Below, one piece after another: positions 19,701 to 27,737 of a stretch of DNA of 64,000 nucleotides. Every line of letters begins with the position of its first letter. The stretch's first letter is position 1. A model generated the notes under the pieces. That model was not told where the DNA came from, searched no databases, and saw nothing but the letters and a program-made list of their open reading frames with translations. The position numbers were made by a program, and so were the translations under genes. This stretch comes from Leptotrichia wadei (GTDB lineage: Bacteria; Fusobacteriota; Fusobacteriia; Fusobacteriales; Leptotrichiaceae), in NCBI RefSeq assembly GCF_007990545.2, contig NZ_AP019829.2, forward strand, positions 1,736,001 through 1,800,000. Direction: 5' to 3'.

Positions 19701-22700
19701 CCTGTTGAATTTTCACCAATCTTTATTAATCCCGTAGATTCATTAGTTACAGTTGCTCCTTGTACCCCAACAGCTCCATTATCTTCTACAAGGTAAATTC
19801 CTGTTGAATCCTTTCCAACATTTATTTTTCCGCTATTTTTTATTATTCCTCTTTTTGCATACATTCCAGTTGACTGATCTCCTGAAAGTGCAATTTCTGC
19901 TCCAGCTGCATTTTCCAAAGTAACTTTTGTTATGTCATTGACTACATTTTCCTGTGCCATTCCAACTTGTTTTATTTGAGAGCCAATCATTGTTTTTATA
20001 TTTTTCATAGATGAATTGGATACTTCAAGCTGATTGAATGGATCAGTTACATTATCCAAGTTTACATTCTGATCAATATTCAGTTTACTCAAATAAAGCA
20101 TAAATGTCTTATAGTTTCCTAAAGGATTTATCGTAGGAGTATTTGTTCCGATACTTGATATTGACGAAGTCAGAGCATTTGCTACTGATAAATCTGTTTC
20201 TACGTTTGAAGCTATGAAGAGTCTTGAACCTTCTTCCATATTTAATGTTAGATGATTTAATGTACTGCTACCTGAACCTCCTGTTCCAAATGTGTTATCA
20301 AAATAATTTTTTATACCAGCTGCATCAAATATTCCATAACCTGAACCTGTCGAATTGTAATAAAATGCCGTACCTCTTGTGCTTGGTGTTGTACCGCCTT
20401 TTATTGTTGCTGTTGTTGGACCTCCGAATGTAATCGTTCCTTTATTTGCACCATTGTCAGAAGTATAGAATAGCAATGACTTTTGTCCAGTGATACTGTT
20501 TCCTCCGTTTATTTTTATATCTCCACCTTCAGAAGCCAAAAAGTTTATTGCCCCATCTGTTGCAGTTACATTGGCACTTCCTACAGTTAGTTCCCCTTTT
20601 GAATAAAGTCCTATAGATTTATCAGTTGTAATTTTTGCATTTACAGTTGTATTTGTTCCATTAAATTTAGAATCTGCATCATTTACAATAATACCGTAAG
20701 AACCTTTTCCGTTTATTGGATTAGAAACATTTCCATTATTGTCAACTGTTATTGTTCCTGTTCCATTTAGAGTTATAGTTGATTTATCATTTGCAACTGC
20801 ACCTGTAACATTGTCTCCAGAAACTTTTATATTTCCAGCCATTGTGTGGTTACTTTTATTTGTTATAAGAACTCCTGTTGATTTATTTCCTGTTACTTCC
20901 ACTAATGGTGTCGTACTTCCAACAGTTCCTGTACTTCCTGTTGAACGATCACTTAAGAATACACCTATATTCTCTGTATCTCCTGAACCTTTTATTTGTA
21001 TAATACCTCTATTTTCAATAACTGCTTGATTAATTCCAACGATACCAATACCATGTTTTTCATTACCATTTGCTTTTGTAATTATAGAACCACTATTAAC
21101 AAGTTTTGATCCATCAGTAAGCATACCAATTCCGTAAGACCCATTTAATTCTATTATTCCTCTATTATCAACTTTTGCTGTTGAAGCCGCTTGAGTAGCT
21201 GCATCCATATCAGAACGCATACCAATATTTACCACTTGATTTCCTGATGTTACTTTGGCTATTTCGGAATCTATTTTAATTTTTCCATCTGTATCATTAA
21301 TAATATTACTTGCAATATTTACATAAGTTCCAACAGAATTCTCTACACCATTAAGAGCGATTATTCCTTTATTGATTGTTCTATCAATAGGGAAAGTTGC
21401 TTTTCCAGTATCATTTATTGTGTTATCTTTCATAATTGCCATACCTACAGAATTATTAGCCTTATCTTTCCCATTTGTTGTTAATAAAATAGTTCCGCTA
21501 GCTTCATTTATCATTAAGGCTTGATTTGAAGAATAAGCTGCAACTTTCATTCCATAACTTTCTTTTCCAGATAGCGATATTGTTCCATTATTATGTAGTT
21601 GAGCAAAAGTTCCTATTGGAGCCGCATTTCTTCCTTGCCCAGTACTTGTTCCATTAGTCCTATACAAATAAACATACATACCTATTGAATTTGGTCCCTT
21701 AAAATCAATAGTCCCATTATTATACATTGGTTGTACATTTCCTATTTCTGTAACATTTTGTGTTGAATTTTCTGAAACCTGTGCTATTCCAACTTTGTAT
21801 CCTAAATACCCCTCTTCACTTTTCTTTATTGTCAATGTTCCTGTTGCTGGAGTAGGAGAAGGAACATTAAGTACTAAATTATCTGGGGTATCTATTGCAA
21901 ATTGTTCCTGATTTTCTCCTTCATCTGTAATTTTTCCATTATTTCTGAATATTACTCCATTTTCTTGAGAAACCATTCCTAAAGTTAAAGGTCCGCTTAA
22001 ATAAAGAGTCTTATTTGCTGGCAAAGTAACATTAGCAACAGCAGGGCAATTATCTACACAACCATCTATAGAAGCTTTTCCTTTATTATCAATCTCAATA
22101 AATCGTGAACCTCCTACTAAAAAACGTTGATTATTATAATTTTGTGTATTTCCACCTACTGTCGAATCTCCTATTGGACCACTATACTCATTATTTCCTC
22201 CATTATAAGAAAAATTATAAGAATTAAAATAAATTTTGTTGGGCAAATTATTAAATGGATTTATATAATTATTAGCATTGTATTCATAAGGTGGCGCTCC
22301 ACCGCCTCCATGCCAAGTGCCCCTTTTTGTTTTTCCATTTGAATCACTTTCAACTTCGTACATTCCAAATGCACCACCATCATCCATCCATAATTTGAAT
22401 GCCACTGTTATCAATGATGTTGGAAAACCTAGTTGTCCTGTATAATTACTGTCTAATGTATAACGCAACTGTGTTCTAATATTCTGTTTACTCCTATTAT
22501 CAGTTGCTAAAAAATTAGTATCTGTAAGTCGATTAACAAAAGTTGTTCCTCCAACGAGAGGTGACGTTCCCACATTAGAATCTGGACCTAAAAACAATTG
22601 AAAGACAGGTGCTGATGGTAAAGATGGATTACTTGGAATATTTATATTTGGATTTATTGCCGAAAATCTAACTACTTCTGGAAACTCTGGTGTATTTACT

Positions 22701-23353
22701 ACTTTCGGCTGTAAACTTAAAGGAGCCCTGCTTATTGCCTTCGGTTTTATCCCAGCTGTAAGTTCAACAGTAACAATTGGTTCTTTTGCATCTTTATAAC
22801 TTGCTATCCCATATTCTGATATTATACCAGTTCTCAAATTTGTTGAAGCATATTTAGAATTTGTTAATTTGGGTAAATATCCATAAAATAAACTTTCTGG
22901 AGATATGTATCTGTTAAACTCATTTGAATCCCTTTCAAAAATTCCTTCATAAGGATACTTTTTAGATTTGTCTCCTTTTCCTTTATAAGTTCCGTCCCAG
23001 TTATTATAAAATTCATTAACTCCATATTGCCAGTTACTCCAAGTGCTTTTTATAACATGATCTCCCTGTTCCATTAATTGAATTAATTCAAGATTTGATT
23101 GTTTTATTGATTTATTGTTTTTATCTTTAGTTTTTTTTAAGTTTTGTTCAAAATTATGAACTGAAGTGTTTATCTGCTTTATTTGATTTTCAATTGCGGT
23201 ATCGGTTGTTTGTGCGGAAAACAGATTATTTTCTATTCCTATTGTACCTGTCAACAGGAACATAATTAACAGTTTGTCTGTATATTTAAAATCTTTTACT
23301 CTTTTTGCAAAAGATTTTAGTTCTTTTTTTATTCTAGATAAATTTTTAGTCAT
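16799..23353 (-). CDS. Giant type Va autotransporter (adhesin-like), autotransporter 2
   Basis: A 2,184-residue paralogue of the protein at 4523. The start is set at the ATG at 23353 (MTKNLSRIKKELKSFAKRV), seven bases after GAGGAG; an in-frame GTG two codons upstream is almost inside that ribosome site. The N-terminal export region (hydrophobic stretch LLIMFLLTGTIG, then the conserved FYNNWDGTYKGKGDK block) is shared with autotransporter 1. The next ~350 residues are unique, with a Pro-rich part (about 210-250), before the NNGTI...GIYY/GMYA beta-solenoid repeats. The C-terminal ~360 residues form the conserved linker and barrel ending GGIGVRLIY. Expected on the cell surface; ligand unknown. 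Confidence 0.92.
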   Translation of the reverse strand: MTKNLSRIKKELKSFAKRVKDFKYTDKLLIMFLLTGTIGIENNLFSAQTTDTAIENQIKQINTSVHNFEQNLKKTKDKNNKSIKQSNLELIQLMEQGDHVIKSTWSNWQYGVNEFYNNWDGTYKGKGDKSKKYPYEGIFERDSNEFNRYISPESLFYGYLPKLTNSKYASTNLRTGIISEYGIASYKDAKEPIVTVELTAGIKPKAISRAPLSLQPKVVNTPEFPEVVRFSAINPNINIPSNPSLPSAPVFQLFLGPDSNVGTSPLVGGTTFVNRLTDTNFLATDNRSKQNIRTQLRYTLDSNYTGQLGFPTSLITVAFKLWMDDGGAFGMYEVESDSNGKTKRGTWHGGGGAPPYEYNANNYINPFNNLPNKIYFNSYNFSYNGGNNEYSGPIGDSTVGGNTQNYNNQRFLVGGSRFIEIDNKGKASIDGCVDNCPAVANVTLPANKTLYLSGPLTLGMVSQENGVIFRNNGKITDEGENQEQFAIDTPDNLVLNVPSPTPATGTLTIKKSEEGYLGYKVGIAQVSENSTQNVTEIGNVQPMYNNGTIDFKGPNSIGMYVYLYRTNGTSTGQGRNAAPIGTFAQLHNNGTISLSGKESYGMKVAAYSSNQALMINEASGTILLTTNGKDKANNSVGMAIMKDNTINDTGKATFPIDRTINKGIIALNGVENSVGTYVNIASNIINDTDGKIKIDSEIAKVTSGNQVVNIGMRSDMDAATQAASTAKVDNRGIIELNGSYGIGMLTDGSKLVNSGSIITKANGNEKHGIGIVGINQAVIENRGIIQIKGSGDTENIGVFLSDRSTGSTGTVGSTTPLVEVTGNKSTGVLITNKSNHTMAGNIKVSGDNVTGAVANDKSTITLNGTGTITVDNNGNVSNPINGKGSYGIIVNDADSKFNGTNTTVNAKITTDKSIGLYSKGELTVGSANVTATDGAINFLASEGGDIKINGGNSITGQKSLLFYTSDNGANKGTITFGGPTTATIKGGTTPSTRGTAFYYNSTGSGYGIFDAAGIKNYFDNTFGTGGSGSSTLNHLTLNMEEGSRLFIASNVETDLSVANALTSSISSIGTNTPTINPLGNYKTFMLYLSKLNIDQNVNLDNVTDPFNQLEVSNSSMKNIKTMIGSQIKQVGMAQENVVNDITKVTLENAAGAEIALSGDQSTGMYAKRGIIKNSGKINVGKDSTGIYLVEDNGAVGVQGATVTNESTGLIKIGENSTGIYYKAEGTGANTGSNGGVINNGKIESSSNNVIGMTFENPISGTNRVLKNTASGVIYLQGDKSTGMYATGTGVYTAVNDGGTIKLGNSSNADSPNAGMFTDKPFITLENKGTIDGGNKAVGIYGYNINVDSGSLTKIGTGGTAIYSKGGNININGGTITAGADNAVGIYYTGNGGTITNNATVMNIGDNSFGFVIKNDVLSGGNTLHSNTSNVNVGSNTVYIYSNDKSGHINNNTNLTSTGNENYGIYSAGSVTNTGNISFLSGIGNVGIYSSNGGTATNNGVISIGASDISPENLDDRRYALGMAAGYKTSDTGTIINNGTINVNGNDSIGMYATGEGSIARNNVGATINLGADGAIGMYLDEKAKGYNDGVIQTTPGTKPNVAIGVVVRKGATLYNTGTIHIVSDGGIAMFNARGGIIHNTGTIILGTSGAAENRERETGTPGSDTSKEAGAIKIRAPKGAAEATITVNGIPVTPEAVTLTVGERDMLTSSLGMYIDTLRGTNPIKGLSTVTDSADLIIGTEATKVSNSKYIKVSDEILKPYNDTIDQSGITNWNIYSGSLTWMATATLGGPSGYINNLYLAKRPYTEFAGNEMTPVNSLDTYNFLDGLEQRYGIESLDSREKQLFLKLNNIGKNEEILFYQATDEMMGHQYGNLQQRINATGGLLDKEFKYLKHDWRNPSKQNNKIKVFDMRDEYNTDTAGIINYTSNAYGVAYVHEDEKVKMGNSSGWYAGAVTNRFKFKDIGKSKENQTILKAGVFKTMSPKKDYNGALQWTIGGDVFVGINDMKRRYLVVDDVFQAKSDYHSYGAALKTDLGYDVRLGERTHFRPYGALKMEYGRFNSIKEDRGEMRLEVKGNDYFSVKPEVGMEFKYVQPLAVRTNLTVGLTAAYENELGKVGDVNNKARVRYTTADWFGIRGEKEDRKGNGKFDLNVGVDNTRFGVTVNAGYDTKGNNVRGGIGVRLIY

Positions 23354-23360
23354 TGTCACA

Positions 23361-23366
23361 CTCCTC
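23361..23366 (-). promoter_or_regulatory. Ribosome site that decides the autotransporter 2 start
   Basis: GAGGAG on the minus strand lies 7 nt before the ATG at 23353 and only 1 nt before the in-frame GTG at 23359, favouring the ATG. Confidence 0.75.
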
Positions 23367-23403
23367 TATTTTTTAGAACTAATATAAATCCTATCCAATG
23401 TTT

Positions 23404-23431
23404 ATTATATCACAAAAAAAAGTATTTTCAA
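23404..23431 (-). promoter_or_regulatory. Predicted promoter of autotransporter 2
   Basis: Minus-strand TTGAAA (23431-23426), 16 bp, TATAAT (23409-23404), 50 bp before the start codon. Confidence 0.6.
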
Positions 23432-23495
23432 ATAATTTTTATATATTTTTTTCAGAAATTTTCTTTAATTATTATCTCCATCCAAAATTATAAAC

Positions 23496-23524
23496 TTGTA
23501 AAATTACAATATTTACAGTATAAT
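23496..23524 (+). promoter_or_regulatory. Predicted promoter of the methyltransferase/AtpZ/AtpI unit
   Basis: TTGTAA (23496-23501), 17 bp, TATAAT (23519-23524), 57 bp before the ATG at 23582. Confidence 0.6.
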
Positions 23525-23581
23525 ATAAGAGAAATTTATAATATATAGAAAAAACTATATAAAATAGAATGGAGCGGATCT

Positions 23582-24355
23582 ATGCACAAGCAATTTGCGG
23601 AAATTTATGATATTTTTATGAAATATGTAGATTACGATGGTTGGTATAATTTTTTAAAGAGATTTATAAAAACAAAAGGAACTGTTCTAGATTTAGGATG
23701 TGGAACTGGAGAATTTGTCTTACGATTTCTTAAAGATGGATTTTCTGTTGTTGGAGTGGACTTATCTGAAAAAATGCTGGAAGTTGCAGAGAAAAAATTA
23801 AATGATCCAAAAATAATCGGAGAAAAATTTTCAAAAGATAGGTATAGACTTATCAAGGAAAATATTATAAATTTTGAAAATACAGTAGATTTTGAAAATA
23901 ATAAAAATAACAATTTATGCCAAGTTGATTATATTGTCTGTAATTTTGATACAGTAAATTATTTGAAAAATGAAAAGGAATTTTTGAAATTTATCGAAAA
24001 ATGTAATAAAAATTTAAAAAAAGATGGATATTTAATTTTTGACGCTGTAACTGAAGATATTTTTACAGAAATATTTGAGAATGACATCTTCCTAGATGAA
24101 GAACCAGAATATACAAGCATCTGGCGGCACGAGCAATTATCCAAAAAAAAGCATCTGATAGAAATAGATTTATTCATCCGTGAAAATGAAAATGACAATC
24201 TATTCAGAAAATACAATGAAATTCAGAATAAATTTATTTTTGATCCAGAATGGATTATAAAAACCGTCCAAAATAAAGGCTTTGAAATATTCGATACCGC
24301 CTCAAATCCTGAATTTGGAGAAAGCCGAATATTTTTTATCTTGAAAAAATTATAA
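23582..24355 (+). CDS. Class I SAM-dependent methyltransferase, substrate unknown
   Basis: A 257-residue soluble protein with the Rossmann SAM-binding motif VLDLGCGTGEF (residues 36-46), the acidic motif II GVDLSEKMLEVAEKKL, and an Asp-containing motif near VDYIVCNFDTVNYL (position of the usual catalytic/structural loop). The C-terminal half resembles the methyltransferase_25/UbiE-like group, whose targets are diverse, so no substrate is assigned. It is the first gene of a short rightward unit with the AtpZ- and AtpI-like genes, 74 bp apart. Nothing in the sequence links it functionally to ATP synthase. Confidence 0.85.
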   Translation: MHKQFAEIYDIFMKYVDYDGWYNFLKRFIKTKGTVLDLGCGTGEFVLRFLKDGFSVVGVDLSEKMLEVAEKKLNDPKIIGEKFSKDRYRLIKENIINFENTVDFENNKNNNLCQVDYIVCNFDTVNYLKNEKEFLKFIEKCNKNLKKDGYLIFDAVTEDIFTEIFENDIFLDEEPEYTSIWRHEQLSKKKHLIEIDLFIRENENDNLFRKYNEIQNKFIFDPEWIIKTVQNKGFEIFDTASNPEFGESRIFFILKKL

Positions 24356-24429
24356 TTATCCAATCTGAATTATAAAAAATATTTATTGATAACAATTATT
24401 TAATTAAAAAACGAAAAAGAAGGTAACTT

Positions 24430-24783
24430 ATGAAAAAAGAAAATGAAGAAAACAAAAAAAATGATTTAACAGAGGAAGAAAGAATAAAAGAAGAAGAAAA
24501 AAGAAAACAAAGACTTTTTGAAATAGAAAAAAAACTTGGAAGACATAATAACGATAAGGCAGTAAAAAATAAAAGAAATAATAAAATTATGAAATACTTT
24601 GCCCTTGCAACAAATATGGTTTATATTCTTGCCCTGCCAATTTTAATTATGCTAGGATTTTATTTATTTTTAAAAAAATATTTATTTAAAACAGACCAGC
24701 CAATTGTCTTGATTATTTTTCTTATTTTAGGAGCTATCTCAGGCTATTGGTCACTTATAAAGCAAATAAATAATATAAAATAA
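24430..24783 (+). CDS. AtpZ/AtpI family F-ATPase-associated membrane protein
   Basis: 117 residues. Residues 1-50 are a highly charged, probably coiled-coil Lys/Glu stretch. Two transmembrane helices follow (about 58-80 and 88-108), the second with the small-residue pattern LILGAISGYWSLIKQI typical of AtpZ-like proteins, which precede ATP synthase operons and are thought to help c-ring assembly or Mg2+ handling. It sits 53 bp upstream of a four-helix AtpI-like gene, reproducing the usual pair, yet atpB is ~23 kb away in the opposite direction. The ribosome site is GAAGG. Confidence 0.7.
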   Translation: MKKENEENKKNDLTEEERIKEEEKRKQRLFEIEKKLGRHNNDKAVKNKRNNKIMKYFALATNMVYILALPILIMLGFYLFLKKYLFKTDQPIVLIIFLILGAISGYWSLIKQINNIK

Positions 24784-24836
24784 TTTTTATTTTTTCATGA
24801 AGTTAAAAAACAACAAGGAAGAAAGGAAATATAGAA

Positions 24837-25250
24837 ATGCTGGAAAAAATGCCTAAAAATATAAAAAGTGCATACATTATCTCAATTTTTACTATGATAT
24901 TTTTCCCTCTTTTAGGAATATTTTTTAACTGTGTTGAACTTTATTTTGGATATTTAGTCGGAGCAATAATTTCAACAATAAATATAAATTTACTTATAAA
25001 TGGTGTGGAAAAAATCTTATTTTTTCAAGACAAACCTAAATTAAGAGGAAATTTAGAATATTTTAAACGGATGGCGATATTCTGCCTTGGAATGTTTATT
25101 GTTGGAAAAATCAGTCAGAAATATTTTCCAAATCACGTTTTAACAAATATTTTAGCAACTGGAATTGGTGTTTTGAACTTTAAGTTTTCGTATTTTTTAT
25201 CTCATTTTGGAAAAAAGTTTCTTTTAAAAAATAAAAACAAGGGGTCTTAA
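24837..25250 (+). CDS. ATP synthase protein I (AtpI)-like membrane protein
   Basis: 137 residues with four predicted membrane helices (about 12-32, 37-55, 76-95 and 105-125) and little soluble sequence, fitting the ATP synthase I family located just upstream of atpB in many bacteria. The assignment rests on topology, size and pairing with the AtpZ-like gene more than on a strict motif. The last codons (encoding NKGS and the stop) lie within a GCAAGG-type hairpin at 25238-25257, so the 3' end may have been replaced by that element. Immediately downstream is an IS200/IS605-type element. Confidence 0.6.
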   Translation: MLEKMPKNIKSAYIISIFTMIFFPLLGIFFNCVELYFGYLVGAIISTININLLINGVEKILFFQDKPKLRGNLEYFKRMAIFCLGMFIVGKISQKYFPNHVLTNILATGIGVLNFKFSYFLSHFGKKFLLKNKNKGS

Positions 25251-25258
25251 CCCCTTGC
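25238..25258 (-). repeat. GCAAGG-type hairpin overlapping the atpI-like stop codon
   Basis: CAAGGGG (25238-25244) pairs with CCCCTTG (25251-25257) around a loop that contains the TAA stop. Leftward reading gives a following TTTTTATTTTT tract, so it could terminate minus-strand transcription coming from tnpB. Confidence 0.7.
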
Positions 25259-25267
25259 CAAATATAT

Positions 25268-25299
25268 AAATAAGACTTCTTAATAAATATAATAAGACT
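25268..25299 (+). repeat. Direct repeat AATAAGACTT, two copies
   Basis: AATAAGACTT occurs at 25268-25277 and 25290-25299 between the atpI-like gene and the tnpB element. Possibly a scar of local rearrangement; could be chance. Confidence 0.35.
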
Positions 25300-25324
25300 T
25301 TTTACTAAACAATAAGCTCCTTGG

Positions 25325-25560
25325 TGAACTACTCCCGCTTTTAAAAGCGGGAGCTTCTTGGGAAGTATCTGCTTTTGCTAGCCAAATATATTTACCAAGC
25401 TCTTCGAGTAGTTCCTACCCTGTCTTCTTTTATTTTCCTAATATTCCAACATCAATTTTCCAATGTCTTTTATATTCAGTGCCGCATTGTAATCTCTATC
25501 AATTTCAATCCCACAGCACTCACATTTATAACTTCTTTCTGATAATTTCAGTTCCTCTTT
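25325..25560 (-). ncRNA. Predicted TnpB omega RNA (reRNA), approximate limits
   Basis: In IS200/IS605 elements the guide scaffold RNA overlaps the 3' end of tnpB and ends at the right end. Here the 110 nt between the tnpB stop and the element end contain the GC-rich perfect hairpin at 25332-25353 and other short complementary tracts. The guide would start just outside the element, reading leftward into the GCTTATTGTTTAG region. The 5' limit is a guess and folding was not computed. Confidence 0.45.
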
Positions 25561-26535
25561 AACATTTCCACATCTACTACAAGTTTTCGATGACGGAAAC
25601 CACTTATCTATCTTCAAAAATTGCTTTCCCAAAAACATCAGTTTATACTCAAGCATCCTCAAGAACATTCCCAATCCATTATCTCCTACACTTTTCCCAA
25701 AATTTAATGCCTGGCTCATCCCTTTCATATTTAAATCCTCGACAACCACAGCATTATACACTTCAGACAATTTTTTCGATAATTTATGCAAAAAATCCCT
25801 TCGACAATCTTTGATATATTCATGCAATTTTGATATTTTCGCTTTTTGCTTATACCAATTTTTAGAAAATTTCACTTTTCTTGATAATGATTTTTGTAAT
25901 TTTTTCAATTTTTTCTCCAGCATCCTAAAATATTTTGGATAATCAGCCCTTTGATTTTCAGAACTGACAAATAATTCAGACATTGAAAAATCAAGTCCAA
26001 TTACTTTATCACTATTTGGCATTCTTTGAATTTCTTTTTTAAATTCCATCAAAACAGAAACATAGTAATTTCCATTACAGTTTGTCAATGTTACTGACTT
26101 TATCTTGTAATCCTTCGGTATTTCTCTATGATATTTTAATTTTACTCTTTTCAATTTTGGCAAAATCAAATATTTGTTTTCTTCAATTCGTATCGAATTA
26201 TTCACACAATTTGTCGTGTAACTTTTAACATTATTCTTTTTAGATTTGAATCTTGGAAACTTTGCTCTCTTCTGAAAAAAATTCATAAACGATCGTTTTA
26301 CATGTAATTGAGCATTTGCAAGCGCCAAGCTGTCTACTTCTTTCAAAAATTGATTTTCCTTCTTCAAACTGGCAGGTGTAATTATTTTATTTTTCCCAGT
26401 TTCTTCATAAATTTTATTCGCAGTATACAAAATTGTATTGTAAACAAAACGAACACATCCAAAAGTCTTGTTTATCAACAATTCCTGCTCTTTATTTGGA
26501 TAAATTCTGTATTTGAATGCTAAATTATATTTCAT
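25438..26535 (-). CDS. tnpB: RNA-guided endonuclease TnpB (IS605 OrfB family)
   Basis: A 365-residue, apparently intact TnpB, ancestor family of Cas12 nucleases. It starts with the typical MKYNLAFKYRIYPNKEQE helix-turn-helix/WED region. The RuvC triad appears as Asp182 (VIGLDFSMSE), Glu266 (AVVVEDLNM) and Asp348 (DRDYNAALNI). The target-nucleic-acid-binding zinc finger is C319-X2-C322 and C338-X2-C341. Residues 64-122 are closely related to the relic at 45775-45955. The gene is driven by a promoter within the element and overlaps the predicted omega RNA at its 3' end. Expected to cut DNA matching its guide next to a TTTAAC-like motif. Confidence 0.93.
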   Translation of the reverse strand: MKYNLAFKYRIYPNKEQELLINKTFGCVRFVYNTILYTANKIYEETGKNKIITPASLKKENQFLKEVDSLALANAQLHVKRSFMNFFQKRAKFPRFKSKKNNVKSYTTNCVNNSIRIEENKYLILPKLKRVKLKYHREIPKDYKIKSVTLTNCNGNYYVSVLMEFKKEIQRMPNSDKVIGLDFSMSELFVSSENQRADYPKYFRMLEKKLKKLQKSLSRKVKFSKNWYKQKAKISKLHEYIKDCRRDFLHKLSKKLSEVYNAVVVEDLNMKGMSQALNFGKSVGDNGLGMFLRMLEYKLMFLGKQFLKIDKWFPSSKTCSRCGNVKEELKLSERSYKCECCGIEIDRDYNAALNIKDIGKLMLEY

Positions 26536-26628
26536 AAAATTACACCTCCTTTTGATTTTGAATATTATTTTTAATTATTTCTTTAGAAATTTATCATTAG
26601 TGATTTCTCTTCGATATTTTATACAAAA

Positions 26629-26657
26629 ATTGTATCATGGATATATCCTTTTTTCAA
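26629..26657 (-). promoter_or_regulatory. Predicted tnpB promoter inside the element left end
   Basis: Minus-strand TTGAAA (26657-26652), 17 bp, TACAAT (26634-26629). The corresponding site in the relic at 45719-45748 reads TTGAGA...TATAAT, so it is conserved between copies. Confidence 0.6.
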
Positions 26658-26756
26658 TTTTTTTACAAAAAAAGCAATTGATCTCCCACTTGTAGAAGTC
26701 GGAGACTTCTTGCTATCTTTTTGTTAAATAATAAATCCACTAAAATATTATCAGAA

Positions 26757-27707
26757 TTACTCTTCAAAAAAATCTCCAATTCTTCTATATTTTTCATATC
26801 TCTTTTTCAATAATTCACGTAACGAATATTTATCAATTCTCTTAAATTCCTCTACAACTGCAGCCTTCAAGTTTTGAGCCATTTCTTCAAAGTTTCTATG
26901 TGCTCCTCCCAACGGCTCTTTTATAATTCCATCTATAATTCCTAAACTTTTTAAACTAATTGCATCCATTTTTAAACTTCTTGCAGCTTCTGGTGCTTTT
27001 GTCGAGTCATTAAACAAAATTGAAGCACATCCTTCAGGAGAAATAACTGAATACACACTATTTTCAAGCATCAAGATAGAATCAGCCACTCCAATTCCCA
27101 ATGCTCCTCCACTTCCACCTTCACCAATTACAACCGACACAATCGGCACACGCAGTCCAAACATTTCTGCCAGATTTTTGGCAATAGCTTCACCTTGTCC
27201 CTTTTCTTCAGCTTCTATTCCAGGATACGCTCCAGCCGTGTCAATTAATGTCAAAATTGGTAATTTAAAACGTTCGGCCATTCTCATTAATCTTAGAGCC
27301 TTTCTATATCCTTCAGGACTTGCCATACCAAAATTTCTGTAAAGATTTGAATCAATATCTCTACCCTTTTGATGCCCAATTACCATTATTTTATAGCCAT
27401 CAATCATTGCAAGTCCACCAACAATTGCATGGTCATCCTTTGATAATCTGTCTCCATGAAGTTCTACAAAATCCTGTGTCAGTTCATTTATATAATCTAA
27501 AGTATACGGTCTTTGGGGATTTCTTGAGATTTGAATTCTATTCCATGCATCCATTTCATTTTCCTCAAAATCCTTATATTTATCTTCCAGTTTTTTTTCA
27601 AGTTCTGTGATCTGAGCAGAAAAATCAATGTTTTTTTCAGCTGAAAATGCCTTTAATTCTGATATTGCTTCTTCTAATTCCTTAATTTCATCTTTTATAC
27701 TCATCAT
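26757..27707 (-). CDS. accA: Acetyl-CoA carboxylase carboxyltransferase subunit alpha
   Basis: Transfers the carboxyl group from carboxybiotin to acetyl-CoA to make malonyl-CoA for fatty-acid synthesis, as AccA2D2. The 316-residue length matches the family. Conserved parts include the N-terminal helix, RNPQRPYTLDYI, HGDRLSKDDHAIVGG, VIGHQKGRD, and the oxyanion-forming GEGGSGGALGIG and SPEGCASILF. It lies 30 bp downstream of accD, evidently co-transcribed. The 3' end is 35 bp from the tnpB element, so the insertion sits just beyond the operon. No accB/accC is in the window. Confidence 0.97.
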   Translation of the reverse strand: MMSIKDEIKELEEAISELKAFSAEKNIDFSAQITELEKKLEDKYKDFEENEMDAWNRIQISRNPQRPYTLDYINELTQDFVELHGDRLSKDDHAIVGGLAMIDGYKIMVIGHQKGRDIDSNLYRNFGMASPEGYRKALRLMRMAERFKLPILTLIDTAGAYPGIEAEEKGQGEAIAKNLAEMFGLRVPIVSVVIGEGGSGGALGIGVADSILMLENSVYSVISPEGCASILFNDSTKAPEAARSLKMDAISLKSLGIIDGIIKEPLGGAHRNFEEMAQNLKAAVVEEFKRIDKYSLRELLKKRYEKYRRIGDFFEE

Positions 27708-27737
27708 TTTATCCTTTCATTTGAAAAATTTTTAAAT

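Larger units (their letters stand above)
25324..26722 (-). mobile_element. IS200/IS605-type element with tnpB only (IS1341-like)
   Basis: About 1.4 kb. The left end (minus-strand 5' end, 26722 leftward) follows TTTAAC, carries nested stems such as GAAGTC/GACTTC, and is shared with the relic at 45654. The right end holds the perfect hairpin CTCCCGCTTT/AAAGCGGGAG (25332-25353) followed on the minus strand by TAGTTCAC. No tnpA (HUH Y1 transposase) is present, so mobility would require help in trans. The left boundary is supported by the shared end; the right boundary at GTGAA is inferred from the usual architecture. Confidence 0.75.

Noticed and set aside
17282-21029. Many rightward open frames of 60-110 codons opposite autotransporter 2
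   Set aside because: Repeated passenger codons leave the opposite strand open; the products are low-complexity Leu/Ser/Tyr or Val/Pro strings with no ribosome sites.
25332-25353. Hairpin CTCCCGCTTT/AAAGCGGGAG considered as a plain terminator
   Set aside because: It lacks a following T tract and sits where the tnpB element right end and omega RNA should be.
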